A stretch of 64,000 nt of DNA, from assembly GCA_046347625.1 (NCBI GenBank), contig JAXMFU010000005.1, positions 434,001-498,000 on the forward strand, given 5' to 3'. The stretch is from CAIMUS01 sp046347625 (GTDB lineage: Bacteria; Pseudomonadota; Gammaproteobacteria; Competibacterales; Competibacteraceae). This document shows positions 34,937 through 42,607 of this stretch, one piece after another. A program made the position numbers and the translations under genes. Every line of letters starts with the position of its first letter. The first letter of the stretch is position 1. A model generated the notes under the pieces. The model had not been told where the DNA came from, made no database searches, and worked only from the letters and a program-made list of their open reading frames with translations.

Positions 34937-35202
34937 AGGGGCGTAACCGGTCGTCCGCTCTGGCGTAGTAATTGTAGGCCGGAATAAGCGGAGCGCAGCG
35001 GAGCGTTTCCGGCATTCTGGGGATGCCGGAAACGGCCGCCGTTGGCGACCTTATTCCGGCCTACGAATGCGGGCGGAAACGTCCCAGGCGCGTCGTAACC
35101 GGATAGAGAGACCGGTTTTCATCGCCGATGGGGCTTCTTCCTGAAAAGCATAACCGGTTAGAGCCACCGACTCGGCCGGTTCAACCGGCCAAGGCGTAAT
35201 AC
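34937..35202. repeat. Cluster of dispersed intergenic repeats
   Basis: Three pieces lie side by side. At 34937-34968 is a copy of the 3258-3288 repeat. At 34974-35064 is a GTAGGCCGGAATAAG palindrome ending CCTTATTCCGGCCTAC. At 35088-35165 is a segment similar to 16256-16345. No gene is present. The region separates a rightward operon from a leftward lipoprotein gene. Confidence 0.65.
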
Positions 35203-35610
35203 TCACGCGCCAATACCGCTTAGCTGGGCCATGATTTTTGAATTCAAGTTCTGGATCCAACCGTTGTAGTTACTATGAATTTTAGTGCCATCGTAATTCA
35301 GGTTGGAGCTATCTCTATAAGTGATGCTGTAGGCTTTGGTGTTATATTTAATATCGACCTGAGCCATATGGCTACGGATGTTGAGCGTACCGACGAGATG
35401 TCCGGGCGCAACATCCTGCATCTGCCAGCCGAGACCGACGCCGGCGCGCACGATGGCGTTTCTCACATCAGTCAGAGTGTAATTCTTCCCACTGGTGACC
35501 GTAATCGGAGCATTGTCGATATTTTGAACCGGATCGGTGCGGGAGCAGCCGATAGCTATCAAGGCGGTGATAAGAATAGCTAACAAACTGAACAGAGGTC
35601 TGGTTTTCAT
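35203..35610 (-). CDS. Small lipoprotein of unknown function
   Basis: A 135-residue protein with a type II signal peptide: MKTRPLFSLLAILITALIAI then GCSRTD, with lipobox Cys near residue 22. The mature part has ITVTSGKNYTLTDVRNAIVR, a central beta sheet and a conserved-looking YNGWIQNLNSKI near the end. Similar small lipoproteins occur in many proteobacteria without known function. Residue +2 is Ser, which would favour outer-membrane sorting. Confidence 0.8.
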   Translation of the reverse strand: MKTRPLFSLLAILITALIAIGCSRTDPVQNIDNAPITVTSGKNYTLTDVRNAIVRAGVGLGWQMQDVAPGHLVGTLNIRSHMAQVDIKYNTKAYSITYRDSSNLNYDGTKIHSNYNGWIQNLNSKIMAQLSGIGA

Positions 35611-35800
35611 GTGTTCTCCCCAAGAGCGAATGGATTGGTGTTAGGAATAACGAAACTATGGTAATAGAGTCGGCGGGTATAGTAAACCTTACCGATGCAA
35701 TTGTTAAAGAGTGATGTGCCGGTCTGCTCCCTGGGGGCACCGGCGTCTCTGCCGGCCGGCGTGGCAGGGCAGTGGCCGCCGACTGCAACAAAAGGGATTT

Positions 35801-35816
35801 ACGTTTACGTAAACGT
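35801..35816. promoter_or_regulatory. LiuR-type operator upstream of liuR
   Basis: Perfect 16-base palindrome ACGTTTACGTAAACGT, 36 bases before the liuR ATG and followed by a possible -10 element in TATAGTTTATAA. The same 16 bases recur before the catabolic operon. This fits autoregulation by the MerR-type LiuR. Confidence 0.85.
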
Positions 35817-35852
35817 GATATAGTTTATAAAAGCTTTCTTCCTGGGCAGTCG

Positions 35853-36323
35853 ATGCCGCGTATGACCAGAGCTCAGCCAACCGCTACGTATACCATTACC
35901 GATCTGGCCAGGGAATTTGACCTGACCACCCGTGCCATCCGTTTCTATGAGGATCAGGGGTTGCTGAATCCCCGGCGCGAGGGCCGCAAGCGCATCTATA
36001 CCTATCGCGACCGTACTCGCCTGAAGCTGATCCTGCGCGGCAAGCGGTTGGGGTTCAGCCTCGGCGAGACCCGGGAACTGTTCGAGTTGTTCGACAGTAC
36101 CCACGGCGAGGAGAAGCAACTGCGCCGGTTCGTGAAAATCCTGGGAGAACGGCGCGCCATTCTCCGGCAGCAGCAACGGGATATCGAAGCGATCCTGGAG
36201 GAAATCGACAGCGCCGAGATGGAATGTCAGAAGCGCCTGACAGAGCTGGAATATTCCTGGGAAAGCCGATCCAGGCCGCTGCTGGAGCGGCGCGAGAGTC
36301 CCAAGCTGGAACAGCAGGGATAG
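35853..36323 (+). CDS. liuR: MerR-family regulator LiuR
   Basis: A 156-residue MerR-type DNA-binding regulator of branched-chain amino acid degradation. The N-terminal winged helix reads TITDLAREFDLTTRAIRFYE. The dimerisation helix follows (EEKQLRRFVKILGERRAILRQQQRDIE). A conserved MECQKRLTEL lies near the end. ATG 35853 is used; ATG 35862 is possible. Its gene lies upstream of, and in the same direction as, the leucine catabolic genes, and identical palindromes lie before both. The effector in characterised relatives is probably a pathway acyl-CoA, but nothing here shows it. Confidence 0.9.
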   Translation: MPRMTRAQPTATYTITDLAREFDLTTRAIRFYEDQGLLNPRREGRKRIYTYRDRTRLKLILRGKRLGFSLGETRELFELFDSTHGEEKQLRRFVKILGERRAILRQQQRDIEAILEEIDSAEMECQKRLTELEYSWESRSRPLLERRESPKLEQQG

Positions 36324-36366
36324 GTTTAAGTTGTTCGTCGGCATAACAGGTCACGGTAGCCCCGAT

Positions 36367-36435
36367 GTCGGGTTACGACGCGCTGATAAGGTCTCTGTTA
36401 CTTGCCGGCTTGGTAGCGCGCGCGTCTAACCCGAC
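36367..36435. repeat. Intergenic inverted repeat, second copy
   Basis: Ends GTCGGGTTACGACGCG and GCGCGTCTAACCCGAC, the same unit as 16206-16274. It lies between liuR and the catabolic operon and could act as a partial transcription barrier. Confidence 0.6.
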
Positions 36436-36468
36436 CTACATGTTGGATCGATATATTGACGTTTACGT

Positions 36469-36484
36469 AAACGTAAGGTACGTT
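36469..36484. promoter_or_regulatory. LiuR-type operator before the leucine degradation operon
   Basis: Perfect palindrome ACGTTTACGTAAACGT, identical to that at 35801-35816, about 65 bases before the isovaleryl-CoA dehydrogenase start. Confidence 0.88.
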
Positions 36485-36550
36485 ATTCCTATTCTAATTT
36501 TGAGCTAAAAGCGCCGTCCCCGCTGTTCCATCCGTGATTCAGGAGCCCCC

Positions 36551-37717
36551 ATGATTCAGTTACCTTCGTTGAATTTCGCCCTGGGCGATACCATCGATAC
36601 CCTACGGCACTCGGTACAGGCTTTCGCGGCAAAGGAAATCGCCCCACGCGCCGCCGAGATCGATAAAAGCGACGAGTTTCCCATGGATCTCTGGTGCAAG
36701 TTCGGCGATATGGGGTTGCTGGGAATTACCGTGGAAGAAGACTATGGTGGCGTCGGCATGGGCTATCTGGCCCATATCGTCGCCATGGAGGAAATCAGCC
36801 GCGCTTCCGCCTCGGTCGGTCTGTCCTACGGCGCTCACTCCAATCTCTGCGTCAATCAAATCCGGCGCAACGGCAACGAGGTGCAGAAGCAGAACTATCT
36901 GCCCAAACTGATCAGTGGCGAGCATATCGGCGCGCTGGCGATGAGCGAGCCGGGTTCCGGTTCCGATGTGGTCAGCATGCGGCTGCGTGCCGACCGGCAG
37001 GGCGATCGCTATATCCTGAACGGCAATAAGATGTGGATCACCAACGGTCCCGACGCCGATGTGCTGGTGGTCTATGCCAAAACCGAACCCAACGCCGGCC
37101 CGCGCGGGATTACCGCCTTTCTGATCGAAAAGGGATTCAAGGGTTTTTCGGTGGCGCAGAAGCTGGACAAGTTAGGGATGCGCGGCTCCAATACCGGCGA
37201 GTTGGTCTTCCAGGACTGCGAGGTGCCGGCGGAAAATATCCTCGGTAAGTTGAACGAGGGCGTCAAGGTACTGATGAGCGGCCTGGACTATGAACGCGCC
37301 GTGCTGGCCGGTGGTCCCCTGGGCATCATGCAAGCCTGCATGGATGTGGTCGTGCCCTATATTCATGAGCGTAAGCAATTCGGTACCCCGATCGGCGAGT
37401 TTCAGTTGATGCAGGGCAAGATCGCCGATATGTACACCACCATGAACGCCAGCAAAGCCTATGTCTATGCCCTTGGTGCCGCCTGCGACCGGGGCGAGAC
37501 CACCCGTAAGGACGCCGCCGGTGCTATTCTCTATGCCGCCGAGAAAGCGACCTGGATGGCGCTGGAGGCAATCCAGTGCCTGGGCGGCAACGGTTATATC
37601 AACGACTATCCCACCGGGCGGCTGCTGCGTGATGCCAAGCTTTACGAAATCGGCGCGGGCACGTCGGAGATCCGCCGGATGCTGATCGGCCGGGAACTGT
37701 TTGCGGAAACCGCCTGA
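36551..37717 (+). CDS. liuA: Isovaleryl-CoA dehydrogenase
   Basis: A 388-residue FAD-dependent acyl-CoA dehydrogenase oxidising isovaleryl-CoA to 3-methylcrotonyl-CoA, step three of leucine breakdown. Motifs are LAMSEPGSGSDVVSMRLRA and KMWITNGPDADVLVVYAKT, then LDYERAVLAGGPLGIMQA with the family's catalytic Glu in YER, and a C-terminal IGAGTSEIRRMLIGREL. An AGGAG lies before the ATG. It is first in the operon downstream of the LiuR operator. The assignment is also supported by the adjacent methylcrotonyl-CoA carboxylase genes. Confidence 0.95.
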   Translation: MIQLPSLNFALGDTIDTLRHSVQAFAAKEIAPRAAEIDKSDEFPMDLWCKFGDMGLLGITVEEDYGGVGMGYLAHIVAMEEISRASASVGLSYGAHSNLCVNQIRRNGNEVQKQNYLPKLISGEHIGALAMSEPGSGSDVVSMRLRADRQGDRYILNGNKMWITNGPDADVLVVYAKTEPNAGPRGITAFLIEKGFKGFSVAQKLDKLGMRGSNTGELVFQDCEVPAENILGKLNEGVKVLMSGLDYERAVLAGGPLGIMQACMDVVVPYIHERKQFGTPIGEFQLMQGKIADMYTTMNASKAYVYALGAACDRGETTRKDAAGAILYAAEKATWMALEAIQCLGGNGYINDYPTGRLLRDAKLYEIGAGTSEIRRMLIGRELFAETA

Positions 37718-37751
37718 TCCAGAAATCGAGGTCATTGGAGGAGAGCGAGCC

Positions 37752-38936
37752 ATGAGCCAGAATCCGATTGTCATTGCCAGCGCCGTGCGCACCCCGATGG
37801 GCGATTTCCAGGGCGCGTTTACCGATGTGCCGGCCACCCAACTCGGCAGCGCCGCCATCCGCGCTGCGGTGGAGCGGGCCGGCATCGAGCCCGAAGAGGT
37901 CGAAGAAGTTTTTATGGGCTGCGTGTTACCCGCCGGTCTGAGACAGGCGCCGGCCCGCCAGGCCAGCCTGGGCGCGGGCATCCCGATCGCGACACCCTGC
38001 ACCACCCTTAACAAGGTCTGCGGCTCGGCGATGAAAGCCACCATCCTCGCCCACGATCTGATCACGCTGGGCAATGCCACCATCATGGTGGCGGGCGGCA
38101 TGGAGAGCATGACCAACGCCCCGTATATGCTGGAAAAAGGTCGGGTCGGCTACCGGGTCGGCCACGGCCGGGTGCTGGATCATATGTACTTCGACGGTCT
38201 GGAAGACGCCTACGAGAAAGGCAAGCTGATGGGCGAATTCGCCGAGGACTGTGTGGAGCAGTTCGGCTTTACCCGCGAGGCCCAGGATGCCTATGCCACT
38301 GTTTCCCTGACCCGCGCCAGAAAGGCTGCCGAAGACGGCACCTTCGCCGCCGAAATCGTGCCGGTCAGCGTCAAGGGCCGTAAAGGCGAAGTATTGGTGA
38401 CTACCGACGAGGCACCGTTCAAGAAGCAGGTCGAAAAGATTCCGACCTACAAGGCGGCATTCCGCAAGAACGGTACGATTACCGCCGGCAATGCCAGCGC
38501 TATTTCCGATGGTGGCGCCGCGCTGGTACTGATGCCGCTGGCGGAAGCGGAGCGGCGCGGCATCCAGCCGCTGGCCCGTATCGTCGGTCATGCCGGTATC
38601 GCCCAGGCGCCGCCGCTGTTCACCACAGCGCCGATCTTTGCCATCCGCAAGCTGCTGGAAAAGATCGGCTGGAATACCAAGGATGTCGATCTGTATGAAA
38701 TCAACGAGGCGTTTGCCTGCGTGGCGATGGTAGCCTTGCAGGAACTGGGGCTGTCCCACGATAGGGTCAATATTCACGGCGGCGCGGTCGCCTTGGGTCA
38801 TCCGATCGGGGCAACCGGCGCCCGGATCATCGTTACCTTGCTGAACGCGATGCGCAAGTACGAACTCGAGCGCGGCATTGCCTGCCTGTGCATCGGTGGT
38901 GGCGAGGCCACGGCGGTGGCGGTGGAAATTTTATGA
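37752..38936 (+). CDS. Acetyl-CoA acetyltransferase (thiolase)
   Basis: A 394-residue thiolase. The acyl-accepting Cys is in LNKVCGSAMKAT. Other active-site blocks are INEAFACVAMV, LGHPIGATGARI and CIGGGEATAVA (second Cys). It would cleave acetoacetyl-CoA or another 3-ketoacyl-CoA at the end of leucine degradation. A GGAG lies upstream of the ATG at 37752. The next gene starts inside its stop codon. Confidence 0.93.
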   Translation: MSQNPIVIASAVRTPMGDFQGAFTDVPATQLGSAAIRAAVERAGIEPEEVEEVFMGCVLPAGLRQAPARQASLGAGIPIATPCTTLNKVCGSAMKATILAHDLITLGNATIMVAGGMESMTNAPYMLEKGRVGYRVGHGRVLDHMYFDGLEDAYEKGKLMGEFAEDCVEQFGFTREAQDAYATVSLTRARKAAEDGTFAAEIVPVSVKGRKGEVLVTTDEAPFKKQVEKIPTYKAAFRKNGTITAGNASAISDGGAALVLMPLAEAERRGIQPLARIVGHAGIAQAPPLFTTAPIFAIRKLLEKIGWNTKDVDLYEINEAFACVAMVALQELGLSHDRVNIHGGAVALGHPIGATGARIIVTLLNAMRKYELERGIACLCIGGGEATAVAVEIL

Positions 38937-40066
38937 TCCTTACCAAAGAACAGGAAATGATCCGCGACGCCATGGCGGATTTCGCCCGCAATCGCCTGGC
39001 GCCCTTTGCCGCCGAGTGGGACCGCCAGTCCATTTTCCCGGCGCAGGCCATGTGGGAAATGGCGGAACTCGGTCTGTTCGGCATGATCGTGCCGGAGGAA
39101 TGGGGCGGGTCCGGCTCCGATTACGTCTCCTTCGCCCTGGCCTTGGAAGAGATTGCCGCCGGCGATGGCGCCTGTTCCACCGTCATCAGCGTGACCAACT
39201 CGGTGGTCTGCGGCCCGATTCTCCAGTTCGGCACGACCGCACAAAAGGAGCGCTTTCTCGTGCCGTTGGCCCGTGGCCAGTATCTGGGTGCCTTCTGTCT
39301 GACCGAGCCGCATGCCGGCTCCGACGCCGCCGCGGTGCGCACCCGAGCCCGGCGGGAAGGGTCCGAGTATGTGCTCGATGGCACCAAGCAGTTCATCACC
39401 TCCGGCAAGAATGCCGATATTGCCATCGTCTTTGCCGTGACCGATCCCGGTGCCGGTAAGAAAGGCATCAGTGCCTTTATCGTGCCGACCTCCACGCCCG
39501 GCTATGTCGTGGCGCGGGTCGAAGACAAAATGGGCCAGCATGCCTCCGATACCGCCCAGATCGTATTCGACAATCTGCGTCTGCCGCTGGATCATCGGCT
39601 GGGCGAGGAGGGCGAAGGCTATAAAATCGCCCTGGCCAATCTGGAGAGTGGCCGTATCGGTATCGCCGCCCAGTGCGTAGGGATGGCACGGGCCGCGTTC
39701 GAGGCGGCTCTGGCCTATGCCAAGGAACGGGAGAGCTTCGGCAAACCGATCATCGAGCATCAGGCGGTCAACTTCCGGCTGGCGGATATGGCAACTCGGA
39801 TCGAGGCCTCTCGCCAACTGGTGCTGCATGCCGCCAGTCTCAAGGACGCCGGCAGACCCTGCTTGCGAGAAGCCTGCATGGCCAAGCTGTTCGCCTCGGA
39901 AGCCGCCGAGCAGGTCTGTTCCGCCGCGATTCAAATTCACGGCGGCTATGGTTATCTCAAAGATTACGCGGTGGAACGCATTTACCGCGATGTCCGGGTC
40001 TGTCAGATCTACGAGGGCACGAGCGATGTGCAACGCCTGGTGATCGGACGTGCATTGGCGGCCTGA
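38933..40066 (+). CDS. Acyl-CoA dehydrogenase (short/branched chain)
   Basis: A 377-residue acyl-CoA dehydrogenase. It has FCLTEPHAGSDAAAVRTRA, LDGTKQFITSGKNADI, IHGGYGYLKDYAVERIYRDV and the catalytic Glu in QIYEGTSDVQRLVIG. The last motif places the base in the C-terminal position as in short-chain enzymes, unlike the isovaleryl enzyme two genes upstream. It probably handles a second acyl-CoA such as 2-methylbutyryl- or butyryl-CoA. It overlaps the thiolase stop by four bases and is part of the same operon. Confidence 0.9.
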   Translation: MILTKEQEMIRDAMADFARNRLAPFAAEWDRQSIFPAQAMWEMAELGLFGMIVPEEWGGSGSDYVSFALALEEIAAGDGACSTVISVTNSVVCGPILQFGTTAQKERFLVPLARGQYLGAFCLTEPHAGSDAAAVRTRARREGSEYVLDGTKQFITSGKNADIAIVFAVTDPGAGKKGISAFIVPTSTPGYVVARVEDKMGQHASDTAQIVFDNLRLPLDHRLGEEGEGYKIALANLESGRIGIAAQCVGMARAAFEAALAYAKERESFGKPIIEHQAVNFRLADMATRIEASRQLVLHAASLKDAGRPCLREACMAKLFASEAAEQVCSAAIQIHGGYGYLKDYAVERIYRDVRVCQIYEGTSDVQRLVIGRALAA

Positions 40067-40072
40067 ACGATT

Positions 40073-41680
40073 ATGAATAACATTACCAGCAAACTGAATA
40101 CCCGTGCCGATGACTTCCGCCGCAATGCCGACCTGATGGGCGGTCTGGTGGCGGATTTGCGCGACAACGTGGCGCTGATCAAACAGGGTGGCGGTCCTAT
40201 CGCCTGCAAGCGCCATACCGATCGCGGCAAACTGCTGCCGCGCGATCGCATCCGTGCCCTGCTGGATGTCGGCTCGCCGTTCCTGGAACTGTCGCAATTG
40301 GCCGCCTGGGAGATGTACGACAACGAGATTCCCAGCGCCGGCATTATCACCGGTATCGGCCGGGTCTACGGCCAGGAGTGTCTCCTGGTGGTCAACGACG
40401 CCACGGTCAAGGGCGGCACTTATTACCCGATGACGGTGAAAAAACATCTGCGTGCCCAGGAAATCGCGGCGCAAAACCACTTGCCCTGTATTTATCTGGT
40501 GGATTCGGGCGGTGCCAATCTGCCCAACCAGGACGAGGTGTTCCCCGATCGAGATCACTTCGGGCGGATTTTCTTCAATCAGGCGACCATGTCGGCCGCT
40601 GGTATTCCCCAGGTCGCCGTGGTGATGGGTTCCTGTACCGCCGGCGGCGCCTACGTGCCGGCGATGGCCGACGAAAGCGTTATCGTCCGCAACCAGGGTA
40701 CGATCTTTCTGGGCGGGCCGCCGCTGGTCAAGGCCGCTACCGGCGAGGTGGTGACCGCCGAAGAACTGGGGGGCGCCGATGTCCACTCCCGCACCTCGGG
40801 CGTGACCGATCATTATGCCCTCCATGACGCGCATGCCCTGGGGATTGCCCGGCGGATTATCGGCAATCTGAACCGGGTCAAGCATCCCAATGTGGCTCTG
40901 CGCCCGGCGGAAGCGCCGCGCTATGATCCCGCCGAGTTACATGGTGTGATTCCCGCCGATCCGCGCAAACCCTTCGATGTCCGCGAAGTGATTGCCCGGC
41001 TGGTGGACGGCAGCCAGTTCGCCGAGTTCAAACAACTCTATGGCACCACCCTGGTCTGCGGCTTTGCCCGGATCTTCGGCTATCCGGTCGGGATTCTGGC
41101 CAATAACGGCGTGCTGTTCTCCGAATCCGCCCTGAAAGGTGCCCATTTCGTGGAACTGTGCTGCCAGCGCGGCATTCCACTGGTCTTTCTGCAAAATATC
41201 ACCGGCTTTATGGTGGGCCGTAAATATGAAAGCGGTGGCATCGCCAAGGACGGAGCCAAAATGGTCACGGCGGTGGCCTGCGCCAGCGTACCCAAGTTCA
41301 CGGTGATCATCGGCGGCAGTTTCGGTGCCGGCAACTATGGCATGTGCGGCCGGGCCTACTCGCCCCGATTTCTATGGATGTGGCCCAACGCCCGGATATC
41401 GGTGATGGGTGGCGAACAGGCGGCCGGCGTGCTGGCCCAAGTCAAGCGCGACGGTCTGGAACGCCAGGGTAAGCGCTGGGGCCGGGAGGAAGAAGAGGCG
41501 TTTAAACAACCCATTCGCGAGCAATACGAAATCCAGGGGCATCCCTATTATTCCACCGCCCGGCTGTGGGACGACGGTGTGATTGATCCCGCCGATACCC
41601 GTATGGTCCTGGGTCTCGGCATCTCCGCCGCGCTCAATAAGCCGGTCGAGCGGACCACGTTCGGTATCTTTAGGATGTAA
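40073..41680 (+). CDS. liuB: Methylcrotonyl-CoA carboxylase, carboxyltransferase (beta) subunit
   Basis: A 535-residue biotin-dependent carboxyltransferase. Typical blocks are KRHTDRGKLLPRDRI, YLVDSGGANLPNQDEVFPD and MGSCTAGGAYVPAM. Others are LQNITGFMVGRKYESGG, GGSFGAGNYGMCGRAY and FLWMWPNARISVMGGEQAA. These match the 3-methylcrotonyl-CoA carboxylase beta subunit rather than propionyl-CoA carboxylase. It works with the biotin-bearing subunit encoded two genes downstream, forming 3-methylglutaconyl-CoA. Confidence 0.95.
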   Translation: MNNITSKLNTRADDFRRNADLMGGLVADLRDNVALIKQGGGPIACKRHTDRGKLLPRDRIRALLDVGSPFLELSQLAAWEMYDNEIPSAGIITGIGRVYGQECLLVVNDATVKGGTYYPMTVKKHLRAQEIAAQNHLPCIYLVDSGGANLPNQDEVFPDRDHFGRIFFNQATMSAAGIPQVAVVMGSCTAGGAYVPAMADESVIVRNQGTIFLGGPPLVKAATGEVVTAEELGGADVHSRTSGVTDHYALHDAHALGIARRIIGNLNRVKHPNVALRPAEAPRYDPAELHGVIPADPRKPFDVREVIARLVDGSQFAEFKQLYGTTLVCGFARIFGYPVGILANNGVLFSESALKGAHFVELCCQRGIPLVFLQNITGFMVGRKYESGGIAKDGAKMVTAVACASVPKFTVIIGGSFGAGNYGMCGRAYSPRFLWMWPNARISVMGGEQAAGVLAQVKRDGLERQGKRWGREEEEAFKQPIREQYEIQGHPYYSTARLWDDGVIDPADTRMVLGLGISAALNKPVERTTFGIFRM

Positions 41681-41685
41681 CCATC

Positions 41686-42477
41686 ATGCTCGATGAATCC
41701 CTTTTTACTGAAGTCGATGCCAAAGGTACAGCCACCCTGACGCTGAACCGACCGGCACTGCACAATGCCTTCGACGATCGCCTGATCGCCGATCTCATCC
41801 AAGAACTGCACGAACTTCGAGCCGATCCCCAAGTACGGCTTGTGGTGCTGGCGGCGGCGGGCAAGAGTTTTTCCGCCGGCGCCGATCTCAACTGGATGCG
41901 GTGCATGGCCGAGTATTCCTGGGAACAGAATATGGCCGATGCCATGGCGCTGGCAGATTTGATGCATACGCTGAATACCCTTCCCAAGCCCACCCTGGCC
42001 AAAGTGCAGGGACCCGCCTATGGCGGCGGGGTCGGCCTGGTGGCCTGCTGCGATATGGCGGTGGCGGCGGAAACGGCCGTCTTCAGTCTGTCCGAGGTGA
42101 GATTGGGCCTCATCCCGGCGGTCATCGGTCCCTATGTGGTCGGCGCCATCGGCGAGCGCCGGGCACGGCGGTATTTTCTGACCGGCGAGCCGTTCGACGC
42201 CCGGGAAGCCCACCGCATCGGTCTGGTCCATGAAGTCGTGGCGCCGGAGGCGCTGGACACGGCGGTGATCAACCTGCTCGAGGTGATGGTCGGTAACGGT
42301 CCGGCGGCGATGGGCGCCGCCAAGGAGCTGATCCATACGGTAAGCCAGGGTCCGGTCGATAGCGTGATGATCGAAGAAACCGCCCGGCGAATCGCCAATA
42401 TCCGCACCAGCCCGGAAGGCCGGGAAGGCTTGAGCGCTTTCCTGAACAAACGCAAGCCGAACTGGCGCCAGGATTGA
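41686..42477 (+). CDS. liuC: Methylglutaconyl-CoA hydratase (enoyl-CoA hydratase family)
   Basis: A 263-residue crotonase-fold enzyme. The oxyanion-hole segment is KSFSAGADLNWM and the second block is GPAYGGGVGLVACCDMAVA. A conserved FSLSEVRLGLIPAVIGPYV follows. It hydrates 3-methylglutaconyl-CoA to HMG-CoA. It lies between the two carboxylase subunit genes, the usual position for LiuC. Confidence 0.93.
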   Translation: MLDESLFTEVDAKGTATLTLNRPALHNAFDDRLIADLIQELHELRADPQVRLVVLAAAGKSFSAGADLNWMRCMAEYSWEQNMADAMALADLMHTLNTLPKPTLAKVQGPAYGGGVGLVACCDMAVAAETAVFSLSEVRLGLIPAVIGPYVVGAIGERRARRYFLTGEPFDAREAHRIGLVHEVVAPEALDTAVINLLEVMVGNGPAAMGAAKELIHTVSQGPVDSVMIEETARRIANIRTSPEGREGLSAFLNKRKPNWRQD

Positions 42478-42607
42478 TGCATTCTGTTAGGTCTGTGAGG
42501 TTGCCATTAAAAGCGATCCCGCCGCGGGATACCGCAGCTAAGGTCTGCTACGAGAATAAATCTGCGGCGGGACGCCGCAGCCACTTTTACGAGAATAAAT
42601 GTAGTGT
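42478..42607. other. Short spacer with imperfect internal repeats in the liu operon
   Basis: A 130-base gap between liuC and liuD. It contains two imperfect copies of a unit that ends TACGAGAATAAAT (one before 42563, one before 42602), with GC-rich CCGCCGCGGG and GGCGGGACGCCGC segments that can pair. This could affect transcript stability within the operon. Confidence 0.45.

Noticed and set aside
38798..40885. A 695-residue minus-strand open frame
   Set aside because: It is antisense to thiolase, acyl-CoA dehydrogenase and carboxyltransferase genes whose motifs are clear; its His/Gly-rich translation is the usual antisense artefact of high-GC coding DNA.
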